The position numbers and the translations under genes are program-made. Below are positions 1 to 9,620 of a stretch of DNA of 59,875 nt, piece by piece. Numbering within the stretch: the stretch's first letter is position 1; each line of letters opens with the position of its first letter. The stretch is from an uncultured Synechococcus sp. (GTDB lineage: Bacteria; Cyanobacteriota; Cyanobacteriia; PCC-6307; Cyanobiaceae): assembly GCA_913050565.1 (NCBI GenBank), contig CAJWZW010000003.1, positions 1 through 59,875 of the forward strand, written 5' to 3'. The notes under the pieces are model-generated. The model was not told where the DNA came from and did not search any database. It worked only from the letters and a program-made list of their open reading frames with translations.

Positions 1-1223
1 TGATGCTGTTCGAGGTGAGTCACTTCACCTTCGACAAGCCCATGTATGAGCAGGGCTTCATCTGCATGCCTCACGTCGCAACCCTCGGTTACGGCGTAGG
101 CCCCGGCGGAGAAGTCACTGATCTCTTCCCCTTCTTTGTGGTCGGTGTTCTTCACCTGATCAGTTCAGCTGTCCTCGGCCTTGGTGGCCTGTATCACGCT
201 CTGCGTGGTCCCGAGATTCTGGAGAACTATTCCTCCTTCTTCTCGCAGGACTGGCGTGACAAGAATCAGATGACCAACATCATTGGTTATCACCTGATTC
301 TTCTGGGCGTCGGCTGCCTCCTGCTCGTCTTCAAGGCGATGTTCTTCGGCGGCGTTTACGACACCTGGGCTCCGGGTGGTGGTGATGTTCGCCTGATCAC
401 GAACCCGACCCTCGACCCGGGTGTGATTTTCGGATATCTCTTCCGCGCCCCCTTCGGTGGTGAAGGCTGGATCATCGGTGTGAACTCCATGGAGGACATC
501 ATCGGCGGCCACATCTGGCTGGGACTGACCCTGATCTTCGGTGGCATCTGGCACGCCATCACCAAGCCTTTCGGCTGGGTGCGCCGCGCCTTCATCTGGA
601 ACGGTGAGGCCTACCTGAGCTACAGCCTCGGCGCTCTGAGCTTCATGAGCTTCATCGCCTCGGCTTACATCTGGTTCAACAACACCGCTTATCCCTCCGA
701 ATTCTGGGGTCCTACCAACGCTGAGGCCTCCCAGGCTCAGAGCTTCACCTTCCTGGTTCGTGACCAGCGCCTCGGCGCCAACATCGGCTCCGCCATGGGT
801 CCGACCGGACTGGGCAAATACCTGATGCGTTCACCCACCGGTGAAATCATCTTCGGTGGTGAAACGATGCGCTTCTGGGACTTCCGCGGTCCCTGGCTTG
901 AGCCCCTTCGTGGACCCAACGGTCTCAGCCTCGACAAGCTGCAGAACGACATTCAGCCCTGGCAGGTTCGTCGGGCCGCTGAATACATGACCCACGCCCC
1001 CAACGCATCCATCAACTCCGTTGGCGGAATCATCACCGAGCCCAACTCGGTGAACTACGTGAACCTCCGTCAGTGGCTGGGTGCCACGCAGTTCATCCTT
1101 GCTTTCTTCTTCCTGATCGGCCATCTCTGGCACGCCGGCCGCGCCCGTGCTGCTGCAGCTGGTTTCGAGAAGGGTATTGACCGCAAGGCAGAACCTGTTC
1201 TGGGTATGCCTGATCTCGACTGA
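1..1223 (+). CDS. psbC: Photosystem II CP43 chlorophyll-binding protein (5' partial)
   Basis: This is the inner antenna protein CP43 of photosystem II, a six-span thylakoid protein that binds chlorophyll a and supplies ligands to the oxygen-evolving cluster. The window begins inside the gene. The frame is open from the first bases, and the Met at base 3 is internal, because the family has roughly 50 more residues upstream (in cyanobacteria psbC usually overlaps the end of psbD). The visible part has the membrane segments, chlorophyll-ligand histidines and the large lumenal loop. In that loop the motif [14 protein letters not shown] carries the Glu and Arg that contact the Mn cluster. The C-terminus ends in GMPDLD. 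A strong terminator follows directly. Identity is certain; only the 5' end is missing. Confidence 0.98.
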   Translation, partial: MLFEVSHFTFDKPMYEQGFICMPHVATLGYGVGPGGEVTDLFPFFVVGVLHLISSAVLGLGGLYHALRGPEILENYSSFFSQDWRDKNQMTNIIGYHLILLGVGCLLLVFKAMFFGGVYDTWAPGGGDVRLITNPTLDPGVIFGYLFRAPFGGEGWIIGVNSMEDIIGGHIWLGLTLIFGGIWHAITKPFGWVRRAFIWNGEAYLSYSLGALSFMSFIASAYIWFNNTAYPSEFWGPTNAEASQAQSFTFLVRDQRLGANIGSAMGPTGLGKYLMRSPTGEIIFGGETMRFWDFRGPWLEPLRGPNGLSLDKLQNDIQPWQVRRAAEYMTHAPNASINSVGGIITEPNSVNYVNLRQWLGATQFILAFFFLIGHLWHAGRARAAAAGFEKGIDRKAEPVLGMPDLD

Positions 1224-1248
1224 TCATCCATCAAGCGATCGTCCATCA

Positions 1249-1277
1249 CCCCCGCCGCAAGGCGGGGGTTTTTATTT
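1249..1277 (+). terminator. Rho-independent terminator after psbC
   Basis: A perfect 8-bp G+C stem (CCCCCGCC at 1249-1256, GGCGGGGG at 1261-1268) with a GCAA tetraloop is followed by TTTTTATTT. It lies 26 bases after the psbC stop and separates the photosystem gene from the sulfur amino-acid genes. It is the clearest terminator in the window. Confidence 0.93.
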
Positions 1278-1326
1278 GGGAGAGGGCAACTCACTTCCGT
1301 AGCCTGCATCCACCGATCCAGCGGCC

Positions 1327-2469
1327 GTGAACGCAGGCAACAACACCCGGGTGATCCACCACGGGAGCAGCTATGCGGAAGACACCGGCACCGTGATGCC
1401 GCCGATCTTCCCGACCAGCACCTTTGCTCACGGAAACCAGGCAGGCTTCGACTACACCCGTTCCGGCAATCCGAATTTCCGCATCCTGGATGGCGTCCTG
1501 GCTTCGCTTGAAGGCTGTGAACACGCCACGGTGTTCGCCTCAGGGGTCAGTGCGATCACCGCTGTGGTGTCGCAGCTCAAACAAGGGGATCTGGTGCTGT
1601 GTGAGGAAAATCTCTACGGCTGCACAGTCCGCCTGTTCGAGCAGGTGTTCGCCAAGTTCGGTCTGCGCACCGAATGGGTCGATTTCACCCAACCGGAAGC
1701 TCTGGAGACCATTCGTTCCAGGAAGCCCGCCATGGTGTGGCTGGAAAGTCCGACCAATCCCCTGCTGAAGGTGATCGACCTCGAGACAGTCTGCTCTGTC
1801 ACTCAGCCCCTGGAGATTCCGGTGGTGGTGGACAACACCTTTGCAACAGCTCTCGTGCAACGCCCGTTAGATCTCGGCGCAACACTGTCTCTCACCAGCA
1901 CCACCAAATACATCAACGGTCATTCCGATGCCCTGGGTGGGGCCGTCTGCACAAACAACGCTGAATGGCACCAGAGGATGGTGTTCTCCCAGAAGGCACT
2001 TGGGCTGCAACCCTCCCCCTTCGACTGCTGGCTGATCACCCGCGGCATCAAAACACTTCCGTTGCGTCTGAAGCAGCAAATGGCCAATGCCGCAGCCCTG
2101 GCAGACCTGCTGGCTGAACATCCGAGGGTGAACTGGGTTCGCTACCCCCATCGAGCAGATCACCCGCAGCACTCCATTGCCAGGCAGCAGATGTCAGCGG
2201 GTGGAGCAATCGTGACGGTGAGTTTCGACGCCGACCAGCAACAGACCTACGCCCTCTGCAAATGTCTGCGCTGGTTCACGATGGCCGAAAGCCTTGGTGG
2301 CATCGAAAGTCTGATCTGCCATCCGGCGACCATGACCCATGCCGCCGTTTCAGCCGCGATGAAAGCGAAACTGGGAATTGATGAAGGACTGGTGCGCTTT
2401 TCCGTGGGTTGCGAAGACCTGGAGGATCTTCAGGCCGATCTGCAGAAGGCTCTGGAGTCGCTGGTGTGA
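1327..2469 (+). CDS. Cys/Met-metabolism PLP enzyme (cystathionine gamma-lyase/synthase family)
   Basis: This is a 380-residue PLP-dependent trans-sulfuration enzyme. The YTRSGNPN motif near residue 43 supplies the neighbouring-subunit phosphate contacts. The aldimine aspartate lies in VVVDNTFAT (about 167-175), and the Schiff-base lysine is K194 in STTKYINGHSD. Length and motifs fit cystathionine gamma-lyase, beta-lyase, gamma-synthase or O-acylhomoserine sulfhydrylase; sequence alone does not decide among these. It starts at GTG 1327. The stop overlaps the start of the next gene by four bases (GTGA), so the two are probably translated together. With the next gene and cysK it forms a sulfur amino-acid group. 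Confidence 0.88.
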   Translation: MNAGNNTRVIHHGSSYAEDTGTVMPPIFPTSTFAHGNQAGFDYTRSGNPNFRILDGVLASLEGCEHATVFASGVSAITAVVSQLKQGDLVLCEENLYGCTVRLFEQVFAKFGLRTEWVDFTQPEALETIRSRKPAMVWLESPTNPLLKVIDLETVCSVTQPLEIPVVVDNTFATALVQRPLDLGATLSLTSTTKYINGHSDALGGAVCTNNAEWHQRMVFSQKALGLQPSPFDCWLITRGIKTLPLRLKQQMANAAALADLLAEHPRVNWVRYPHRADHPQHSIARQQMSAGGAIVTVSFDADQQQTYALCKCLRWFTMAESLGGIESLICHPATMTHAAVSAAMKAKLGIDEGLVRFSVGCEDLEDLQADLQKALESLV

Positions 2470-3920
2470 GTGCCCGCGATCTGCTGAAGGATCCAGCCTG
2501 GCAGGGTTCGGACCTGGGGCACCCTCTGCCCGATACACCCCATGCTGTGTCGGTGGCCCTGCCGCGCTGGCGGGACGTGATCGCCTACGAAGAGAACGAG
2601 GTGGCATGCCGCGCAGCTCTGCAGACCATTTACCCGCGTTTCGGGATCCATCCCCTTTTGCAGCAGGTCACCGCTGCAGACAGCAGACCGGACAGCACTC
2701 TGTGGCCATACCCGACAACAGCCGCGGCCACTGAGGCACAGAAGCATTGCCATCGCAAGAACCCAAAGGCCCACACCCGAATCGTCAACATCTCCGGGTT
2801 GTTCTGTCTGCAGGCCGATGCCGCGGCAACTCCCGATGCCAAGGCTTTCTGGCAGCACACCGGCCTGGGAGCGTCGTCGCGTCTTGCCGCGATCGCACTC
2901 GGTGAAGATCCATGGCCCGGCGCAGGAGCCGGAGACAAGGCCCGCCTCAGGATCCGTGAACGGCTGGCAGCCATCCACAGCACAACCACCTCTCGCATCA
3001 GCCTGCATCCAGCAGGCATGGCTGCCCTGCATGCAGCGCTGAAAGCCGTGCAATCGCTGCGGCCTGGTCTCACCACGCTGCAACTGGGATTTCCCTATGT
3101 GGATGTGTTCAAACAACCTCAGGTCGTCTTCCACGGCGGAGAGCTGGTGCAGGGCGATGACCTCTCTGAGGTGGAGGCAGCGCTTGACCGGCTGAACCCC
3201 GGTGCCGTGGTCGTTGAACTGCCAAGCAATCCGCTGCTTCGCTGCGTGGATCTCCCTGCCGTCTGTGAACGTGCCCATTCCCGTGGAGTTCCGGTGATCG
3301 CCGATGACACCATCGGCACCGCCTTGAACCTTGAGGCACTGCCCTATGTCGACCTGCTCTTCACATCACTGACGAAGAGTTTTGCCGGCCGCGGTGATGT
3401 GATGGCTGGAAGCCTGGTTGTCAGCCCGCACTCCCCCTGGAGTGAACAGCTCATGGGAGCCCTGAGGCCCGCTGCCGGCCTCAGCGATGCCGATGCCATC
3501 GCCCTCGAGCAGGCCAGTCGGGATGTTGAGGAGCGAGTGCCAGAACTGGATCACAATTGCCTCGTCCTCGCGGAGCGACTCCAGCAGCATCAGGCCATCG
3601 AGAAGGTTCTGCACCCAAGCAAGTGCAGCAACTACAGGGCTCTGATGAGGAGAGGAGCTGGCCACGGCTGCCTGCTGTCCTTCGTTTTGAAGGAGGGTGA
3701 AACAAAAGCGCAACGTGTTTACGACGCTCTGAGAGTCAGCAAAGGACCCAGCCTCGGCACCGGTTTCACCCTCGTCTGCCCTTACACGCAACTGGCTCAC
3801 TACAACGAACTGGACTGGGCTGAACGATGCGGCGTCCCTTCTCATCTGCTGCGGGTCTCCGTGGGATTGGAGGATCCGAATGAGCTTTGGGAACGCTTTG
3901 AATTAGCACTTGATGCCTAA
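2466..3920 (+). CDS. Fungal-like cystathionine gamma-synthase with N-terminal extension
   Basis: This is a 484-residue member of the Cys/Met PLP family, about 100 residues longer than its upstream neighbour. The start chosen is GTG 2466, which overlaps the previous stop by four bases. The PLP part has ADDTIG and the Schiff-base lysine K304 in LTKSFAGRGDVM, but the usual Tyr-x-Arg phosphate loop is not recognisable. The first 70 residues contain LPDTPHAVSVALPRW, then YEE, then YPRFGIHPLLQQ. From memory this pattern resembles the N-terminal region of fungal cystathionine gamma-synthases (STR2/MET7 type). The likely role is joining an activated homoserine to cysteine on the route to methionine. 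Family assignment is firm; the exact reaction is inferred. Confidence 0.8.
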   Translation: MSARDLLKDPAWQGSDLGHPLPDTPHAVSVALPRWRDVIAYEENEVACRAALQTIYPRFGIHPLLQQVTAADSRPDSTLWPYPTTAAATEAQKHCHRKNPKAHTRIVNISGLFCLQADAAATPDAKAFWQHTGLGASSRLAAIALGEDPWPGAGAGDKARLRIRERLAAIHSTTTSRISLHPAGMAALHAALKAVQSLRPGLTTLQLGFPYVDVFKQPQVVFHGGELVQGDDLSEVEAALDRLNPGAVVVELPSNPLLRCVDLPAVCERAHSRGVPVIADDTIGTALNLEALPYVDLLFTSLTKSFAGRGDVMAGSLVVSPHSPWSEQLMGALRPAAGLSDADAIALEQASRDVEERVPELDHNCLVLAERLQQHQAIEKVLHPSKCSNYRALMRRGAGHGCLLSFVLKEGETKAQRVYDALRVSKGPSLGTGFTLVCPYTQLAHYNELDWAERCGVPSHLLRVSVGLEDPNELWERFELALDA

Positions 3921-4022
3921 ATGTGTACTGGACGACAACAGTCTTTGAAAAATGTCTTAAGTGGGCCATCAACTTTGGTTTGCACTGCGTAAGTTGACGG
4001 ATTGGTGCCTACTCCACCTGCA

Positions 4023-5009
4023 ATGGCTCGCATTTACGACGACAACAGCCTCGCCATCGGCAACACTCCGCTAGTGAAACTGAACAGCGTCACCAAGAAC
4101 TGCAAGGCCACAGTGCTTGCCAAGGTGGAAGGACGCAATCCGGCCTACAGCGTCAAATGCAGGATCGGCGCCAACATGATCTGGGAGGCTGAGAAAAGCG
4201 GCAAACTCACCAAGGACAAGGTGATCGTCGAGCCAACATCCGGCAACACCGGCATCGCACTGGCCTTCACGGCTGCGGCACGGGGCTACAAGCTCATCCT
4301 GACGATGCCTGAATCAATGTCGATCGAACGCCGTCGAATGATGGCCGTTCTGGGCGCTGAACTGGTTCTCACCGAAGCCGCCAAGGGCATGCCTGGAGCC
4401 ATCGCCAAGGCCAAGGAGATCGCCGAAACCGACCCGGCCAAATATTTCATGCCCGGGCAGTTTGAGAATCCGGCCAACCCCGACATCCACTTCAAGACCA
4501 CTGGTCCGGAAATCTGGAACGATTGCGATGGCGCCATCGATGTGCTGGTTGCCGGCGTCGGCACCGGTGGAACCATCACCGGTGTTTCGCGGTACATCAA
4601 AAACGAGGCCGGCAAGGCGATTGAATCTGTGGCCGTGGAACCAAGCCACAGCCCCGTGATCACCCAGACCATGAATGGGGAGGCCGTCAAGCCTGGTCCG
4701 CACAAAATTCAGGGCATCGGAGCCGGCTTCATTCCCAAGAATCTGGACCTGTCTGTGGTCGACAAAGTTGAGCAGGTCACCAACGATGAATCGGTGGCCA
4801 TGGCCCTGAGGCTGGCCGAGGAGGAGGGACTGCTGGTGGGGATCTCCTGCGGCGCTGCAGCGGCTGCTGCGATTCGCCTGGCTGAAAAGGATGAGTACGC
4901 CGGCAAAACCATCGTTGTGGTTCTTCCTGATCTGGCGGAGCGCTATCTCTCTTCCGTGATGTTTGCAGAGGTGCCCACGGGCATCATTGAAGAGCCTGTC
5001 AAGGCCTGA
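4023..5009 (+). CDS. cysK: Cysteine synthase A (O-acetylserine sulfhydrylase)
   Basis: This PLP enzyme makes cysteine from O-acetylserine and sulfide. The ATG at 4023 (MARIYDDNS) is preferred to the in-frame TTG at 4002, because family members begin close to the IGNTPLV segment. Seen are the PLP lysine in NPAYSVKCR, the substrate loop [12 protein letters not shown], the glycine-rich phosphate loop [10 protein letters not shown], and SCGAAAAA near the C-terminus. The length of 328 residues is normal. The roughly 100-base gap upstream gives room for its own promoter, though I could not identify one. A long hairpin follows the stop. Confidence 0.96.
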   Translation: MARIYDDNSLAIGNTPLVKLNSVTKNCKATVLAKVEGRNPAYSVKCRIGANMIWEAEKSGKLTKDKVIVEPTSGNTGIALAFTAAARGYKLILTMPESMSIERRRMMAVLGAELVLTEAAKGMPGAIAKAKEIAETDPAKYFMPGQFENPANPDIHFKTTGPEIWNDCDGAIDVLVAGVGTGGTITGVSRYIKNEAGKAIESVAVEPSHSPVITQTMNGEAVKPGPHKIQGIGAGFIPKNLDLSVVDKVEQVTNDESVAMALRLAEEEGLLVGISCGAAAAAAIRLAEKDEYAGKTIVVVLPDLAERYLSSVMFAEVPTGIIEEPVKA

Positions 5010-5021
5010 TCAGACCACGAA

Positions 5022-5052
5022 CAGGGTGAGCGTTTGTTGAATGCTCACCCTG
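5022..5052 (+). terminator. Inverted repeat after cysK, possible terminator without T-tract
   Basis: CAGGGTGAGC (5022-5031) and GCTCACCCTG (5043-5052) form a perfect 10-bp stem with an 11-base loop, 13 bases after the cysK stop. No T-run follows on either strand, so it is not a classical terminator. It may protect the 3' end of the transcript, or be a protein-binding palindrome between the convergent cysK and antiporter genes. The rest of the gap (5053-5173) is A+T-rich with nothing else recognisable. Confidence 0.4.
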
Positions 5053-5173
5053 CAATAGCGGTTTATTCAGGACTACATAGGCTGCCCAAATTTCAGATTA
5101 AGCGAATCGACTCAAAAATAATTCTCAGCAGTTCCAGAGCAATACAAAAAGCCTTCACCGAATCAATTTCATC

Positions 5174-6541
5174 TTAACTTTCCAATAAAGTAAGATTTTT
5201 ATGGAGAGCTGGTATGAACAATGATTTGAAGATCATGGAGATGAGAACAGCTCCACAGACGACATCTGCCATGAAATTGAATGAGGCAGGCGTAAGCGCA
5301 CTGGACACATCCAATCCGAATGTCTGCTCAAGCATTGCCGGAGCAGTGACAACCAGTGCCATTGAGATCGCACCCTTGGGACTGAAAGAAGCGAGAAGCT
5401 TTTTCTCTCTCGATGGCACCTGAGTCCCTCGAAAAAACAGAAAAACTGAGATCGGCCTGATCAAAATAATTCCAGTCCAGGCGTAGAAGGCAATGGGAAG
5501 GTGCACAAAAAATGATGCAGCATCAAGGCCAAGACCGACAACGAAAAACAAGATTGCCTCCGAAGCCATATTCACAGAATCGAGCGATTTCGATAAAAAA
5601 TTTATTTCTTTCTCAGTTGACGAACTGCGATAGGCCATTGACGTAACAACTCCCATCACAAGAGCACACAAATAACCACCTTGGTGAACAACAACAAAAG
5701 TAACGACATAACCTGCAAACACAAATGCCAAAGCAGCAAGAACAAGTTGAGAACTGGATGTCACCAGGAAGCGGATGACAAGCGTCAACATGAAACCAAA
5801 GACCAGACCTGTAACAGAACCAAGGCAAGCGCCATAGAAAATTTGAGACAACAAATCACCACCTTGATAGGCTTCAAACCCAGGATTAAGCTTGAGCCAG
5901 AAAAGAACAGCCAGCTCAGCAACAGCGACAGCAATTGAGGCGGATATTGCCGTTTCAACTTTAAAAATATCAGCCAAGATGCTTTCAAAATCTTTTATTT
6001 TTCCCGAAACAAATGCGAACGCATTCCAATCCTGAACAGCAATAGACGCAACGATCACCACAGTCATCAAAGACACGATGCTTGGCTCCACCCCCACCAG
6101 ATACCCAGCCGAGGATTGAAAGAAACCGATCCCAAACTGCAAGTAGAGCAGCCAGAAAATCATGCTGAACCCCGTGCCCAGAACGGCAAGGCGCACGGAA
6201 CTGTTTAATTGCCTGCTTTTCTTCAACAGAGACCGATCAAACGAGAGACCACTGAAAAACAGCAGGACGCTCAACGCAATGGCATGGACCTCCTCCAGGG
6301 GGAAACGTTCAAAACTGAATCCAGAGACATGGGAGAGCAACCCCGTGAAAAACAGAAAGATTGACCCAGGGATACCGATACGAAGTCCGATTTTTTCAGC
6401 AAAGATCGACAGAATCAAAAGGCAGGACAGTGCCATCAGCCCTGTCTCAAACGAGAAATGCAACTGAGAAACCTGACCCAGGGCCTGTTCTCCTGCAACA
6501 GATCCAAAAGAGTCAGCAGAGAAAAACAAATCTGCGATCAT
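5174..6541 (-). CDS. Cation/proton antiporter-like membrane protein (CPA1/NhaP-like)
   Basis: A 455-residue protein with about a dozen hydrophobic segments, matching monovalent cation/proton antiporters. Residues 58-68 (PGSIFLFFTGL) and the FFSGLSFD segment (about 95-102) are typical of the NhaP/Kef fold. D171 sits where the family TDP motif is expected (AVQDWNAF). The segment that normally reads as an acidic residue then Asn-Asp is here ETAISAS (196-202), so the Asn-Asp pair is missing. The gene is much more A+T-rich than its neighbours; bases 5641-5700 hold only 25 G or C of 60. It lies 30 bases after queA on the same strand. It probably acts in ion homeostasis in the cytoplasmic membrane, but the transported ion is unknown. 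Confidence 0.75.
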   Translation of the reverse strand: MIADLFFSADSFGSVAGEQALGQVSQLHFSFETGLMALSCLLILSIFAEKIGLRIGIPGSIFLFFTGLLSHVSGFSFERFPLEEVHAIALSVLLFFSGLSFDRSLLKKSRQLNSSVRLAVLGTGFSMIFWLLYLQFGIGFFQSSAGYLVGVEPSIVSLMTVVIVASIAVQDWNAFAFVSGKIKDFESILADIFKVETAISASIAVAVAELAVLFWLKLNPGFEAYQGGDLLSQIFYGACLGSVTGLVFGFMLTLVIRFLVTSSSQLVLAALAFVFAGYVVTFVVVHQGGYLCALVMGVVTSMAYRSSSTEKEINFLSKSLDSVNMASEAILFFVVGLGLDAASFFVHLPIAFYAWTGIILIRPISVFLFFRGTQVPSREKKLLASFSPKGAISMALVVTAPAMLEQTFGLDVSSALTPASFNFMADVVCGAVLISMIFKSLFIPALHKNLTLLES

Positions 6542-6571
6542 CTTTCAACTCAACGAAGGTTCTGACGGGCT

Positions 6572-7669
6572 TCAAACGCCAGACGCAGCACCGGAGAGAA
6601 CAGCTTCCGGCGGAATCCACATGGCATCGCCATAGGAAAAAAACCGATAGTCAAGATCAATGGCATGGTCGTACAACTCCAGTAATTTTCTGCGCCCAAT
6701 CAAAGCACTCACCAACAACAACAATGAGCTTTTAGGTAGATGAAAATTGGTGAGCAGTCCCTGAACCACAGCGAAACGATATCCAGGCTGAATCACCAGA
6801 TTCACAGGACCGGTGAAAGCTCGCAGGACACCCCCATTCGCCTGAGCAGCACCTTCGAGCGCTCGCACACTGGTCGTGCCCACAGCAATCACCCGTCCTT
6901 GGCAGGTCCGAATCGCTTCAACAACGGATGGTGAAACATCGATCCACTCGCTGTGAAGTTCCAGCTGGGTGAGATCTTCGGTCTCCACAGGGCGGAATGT
7001 ACCCAAGCCGACGTGCAGCGTGATGCGAGCCAGTTGCACCCCTCTTCGCTGCAATCCAGCCAGCAGCTCATCGCTGAAATGAAGCCCCGCCGTTGGTGCC
7101 GCCACGGCACCCGGGCGATCGGCATAACGCGTCTGGTACCTCTCCACGTCCTCAGGGTCATGCCGATTGATGTAAGGGGGAAGTGGGACTTCACCGCACT
7201 CATTGAGCAGACCCTCGATGGTTTCCGCATCCGCACAGTCCGCCGGAAACTGAACGACCCTGCCGCCACTGGCGGAATCTTCAGACACCACCATCAACCG
7301 GATTGAGGTTCCATCAATGGTGAGTGCATCACCGGGACGCATCCGCTTGGCTGGTCGAGCCAGACAAAGCCAGAGGCCTTCACCGCGAGGCTCCAGCACC
7401 AGAAGCTCAGAAACGCCACCACCGGCTCGTCGAACCTTGAGTCGGGCCTTCAGCACGCGGGTGTCATTCACCACCAGCAGATCACCAGCCTGAAGTTCCT
7501 CCAGAAGGTCCCACACATGCCGATGACGCACCGATTGAATCGGCTCCTCGCGACCAGGCACAACCATCAAACGAGCGTTGTGCCGCGGCTCGACCGGTGC
7601 CTGAGCAATGCGCTGCTTCGGCAGGGGATAGTCGTAGCTGCTGAGTTGAGAGTCCCTGGAGTCGGGCAC
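6572..7669 (-). CDS. queA: S-adenosylmethionine:tRNA ribosyltransferase-isomerase
   Basis: QueA transfers and rearranges the ribosyl part of S-adenosylmethionine onto 7-aminomethyl-7-deazaguanine in tRNA, giving epoxyqueuosine. The 365-residue length is normal. Recognisable family segments are [12 protein letters not shown] at the N-terminus, [19 protein letters not shown] and [11 protein letters not shown]. The start is GTG at 7669, four bases after the stop of the pyruvate dehydrogenase E2 gene, so the two are likely co-transcribed. Confidence 0.97.
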   Translation of the reverse strand: MPDSRDSQLSSYDYPLPKQRIAQAPVEPRHNARLMVVPGREEPIQSVRHRHVWDLLEELQAGDLLVVNDTRVLKARLKVRRAGGGVSELLVLEPRGEGLWLCLARPAKRMRPGDALTIDGTSIRLMVVSEDSASGGRVVQFPADCADAETIEGLLNECGEVPLPPYINRHDPEDVERYQTRYADRPGAVAAPTAGLHFSDELLAGLQRRGVQLARITLHVGLGTFRPVETEDLTQLELHSEWIDVSPSVVEAIRTCQGRVIAVGTTSVRALEGAAQANGGVLRAFTGPVNLVIQPGYRFAVVQGLLTNFHLPKSSLLLLVSALIGRRKLLELYDHAIDLDYRFFSYGDAMWIPPEAVLSGAASGV

Positions 7670-7673
7670 CCGT

Positions 7674-9041
7674 TCAGAGCGTCAGGCTTTCAGGGCGGGT
7701 CTCGATCAGTTCAGCCAGATCCTTGAGGAATGCGGCACCATCAGCGCCATAGATCACCCTGTGATCAGCCGTGAGGTTGACCTGCATCTGAGGCTTGACG
7801 GAGATCGAGCCATCCTTGGCAGCCACAACCGTGGGGCGTGAAGCTGCCACAGCCAGGATGGCTCCGGTGCCCGGGGGGAGAATCGCATCAAAACGATCGA
7901 CCCCGAACATGCCCAGGTTTGAGAGGGTGAACGTTCCGGTGCTGTATTCCTCAGGCTGGAGTTGCTTGCTGCGGGACCGCTTCACCAGATCCTTCCACTG
8001 GCGCGACAACTCATAAAGATCGATTCGGTCTGCCCCTCGCAGAACCGGAGTGATCAAACCACCGTCCTCCATGGCCACTGCGACCGCCACGTTGATATCG
8101 GCGGGATAGGCCATCCCTTCAGCTGTTGTCGCTGCATTCACCTGAGGATGGCGCGCGAGGGTCACCGCAACGGCCTTGGCCAGGAGAGCCGTCATCGTGA
8201 CGCCCTTCGTTTTCACCTGTTTGTAGAAGGCGTCCAGCTTGTCGGTGGTGATGGTGTAACCAACCCGGAAGCAAGGCACCGCAAGGCTCGCCTCCATGTT
8301 GCGGTTGACCGCACCCTGCAGCGTGTTGAACGCCACCGTCTCACCTGGGCGGCCGAAACTGTTGCCGGAAGGAGCTGCCGGCGAGGCCGCTGACACGACA
8401 GCAGCAGCACCGGTGGCAGCGGCGGCTGTGCCCTCGGCCACACGGGGAACGGAGACGGGTTGTCCTCCAGCCTGCTGGACATCCTCAGCCTGGATACGGC
8501 CATGGGGGCCGGTGCCACGGACATTCGCCAGATCAACGCCCAGCTGGGTCGCCAGTTTCTTGGCCCTGGGGCTTGCAGTGATGCGGCCGTTGTTGACGAC
8601 CGGGGCTGCAGGGACTGGTGCCGGTGCTGCAGGGACTGGTGCTGGCGATACAGGTGCAGGAGGTGCTGGTGCTGCAGCCACTGGTGCTGGCGGAGCTGTT
8701 GGATCCGCAGCAGGTTTGGCTTCTGGCGTTGTGACGGGAGCTGGAGCCGATGAGGCGGGCGAGGAGGGAGCCTTTGCCTGAGCATCGGCGATTTCGGCTT
8801 CCGACTCCACAATCAGACCGATCGTTTCGCCCACCGGAGCTGTGCTGCCTGCCGGCATCAGAACAGCTGCCAGGAAGCCATCCTGAAACGATTCCACGTC
8901 CATGTCCGCCTTGTCGGACTCCACCACCAGAACTGACTCTCCACGACTCACCTTGTCGCCGGGCTGCTTGAGCCACTCGACGATCTTTCCCTCAGTCATG
9001 GTTGAACTGAGGGCAGGCATAAAGATGTCGTGGATCGCCAA
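7674..9041 (-). CDS. pdhC: Pyruvate dehydrogenase E2, dihydrolipoamide acetyltransferase
   Basis: This is the core subunit of the pyruvate dehydrogenase complex; it carries acetyl groups on lipoate and hands them to CoA. Domains in order: an N-terminal lipoyl domain (about 1-80) with the lipoylated lysine K44 in ESDKADM; a Pro/Ala-rich linker (about 91-149); an E1/E3-binding domain (about 152-188); and a catalytic acyltransferase domain ending in [10 protein letters not shown], with the active-site histidine near residue 427. The start is TTG at 9041 ([15 protein letters not shown]), kept because the lipoyl domain needs this first strand. The lipoate transferase LipB, which could modify it, is encoded nearby on the same strand. 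Confidence 0.95.
   Translation of the reverse strand: MAIHDIFMPALSSTMTEGKIVEWLKQPGDKVSRGESVLVVESDKADMDVESFQDGFLAAVLMPAGSTAPVGETIGLIVESEAEIADAQAKAPSSPASSAPAPVTTPEAKPAADPTAPPAPVAAAPAPPAPVSPAPVPAAPAPVPAAPVVNNGRITASPRAKKLATQLGVDLANVRGTGPHGRIQAEDVQQAGGQPVSVPRVAEGTAAAATGAAAVVSAASPAAPSGNSFGRPGETVAFNTLQGAVNRNMEASLAVPCFRVGYTITTDKLDAFYKQVKTKGVTMTALLAKAVAVTLARHPQVNAATTAEGMAYPADINVAVAVAMEDGGLITPVLRGADRIDLYELSRQWKDLVKRSRSKQLQPEEYSTGTFTLSNLGMFGVDRFDAILPPGTGAILAVAASRPTVVAAKDGSISVKPQMQVNLTADHRVIYGADGAAFLKDLAELIETRPESLTL
8595..8771 (-). repeat. Low-complexity Pro/Ala-rich linker coding segment in pdhC
   Basis: This stretch encodes residues about 91-149 of the E2 subunit and is built from near-repeats of proline, alanine and valine codons, such as [14 protein letters not shown]. 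It is the flexible swinging-arm linker of the lipoyl domain, not an independent DNA repeat. Its length probably varies between strains. Confidence 0.8.
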
Positions 9042-9072
9042 AACCGTCTCCGAATTGACAGATCAGTCGACT

Positions 9073-9540
9073 TTACGAGTCGGCTGAAGGGCTCTCATCG
9101 GCTTCCTCCATCGACTGGACGACACCGTCCTTCACAACGATGGACACCTGCATTTTCCGCACGAGGTTGTCGCCCACCTTCAGCTCGCAGCTGCTCTCCA
9201 GCTGACCCTGTTCCACGATCGCGTCCATCTCCAGCTCCCGGACCTGGGCCTGCTGCTGGAGCAGGTTGCGCTTCTGCTCCTCCAGTTCGTTCCTCTTGCC
9301 GGCCACCTGCTGCTGGATGTTGGCAACTTGCTCCTGGACCCTTGGATCGAGAGGGTTGGCACTCTGACGACGCACCTGTTCCACCACCTGCTGGCCTTCC
9401 TGTTCCAGCTGCGCCAGCTGCTGATCAGCCGCAGCGATGCCGTTGCTGATTTCACGCTCGGCTTCTTCCTTCCAGGTTGGCGTGACCACAGCGCGAACGG
9501 TGATGGGGCGCTTGATGGTGAGCGAGGAGATGTCGGCCAT
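9073..9540 (-). CDS. YlqD-family coiled-coil protein
   Basis: A 155-residue soluble protein. A short beta-rich start (LTIKRPITVRAVVTP) is followed by a long charged helix from about residue 25 to 110 that is rich in Gln and Glu and should form a coiled coil, then a short strand-rich tail with an acidic end. This layout matches the YlqD family (PF11068), which has no established function. It sits between the acyl-CoA synthetase and the E2 gene on the same strand. ATG start at 9540. Confidence 0.8.
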   Translation of the reverse strand: MADISSLTIKRPITVRAVVTPTWKEEAEREISNGIAAADQQLAQLEQEGQQVVEQVRRQSANPLDPRVQEQVANIQQQVAGKRNELEEQKRNLLQQQAQVRELEMDAIVEQGQLESSCELKVGDNLVRKMQVSIVVKDGVVQSMEEADESPSADS

Positions 9541-9620
9541 GAAGAATTCGCAATGAACGAAAGGGTCTCAGGCGAGGCGCCCCTGGTCAATCACCGGAGA
9601 ACCGCCCTTGCTCAGGACCT

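Noticed and set aside
8595-8771. Tandem-repeat-like DNA
   Set aside because: It is explained by the Pro/Ala linker of the E2 subunit.
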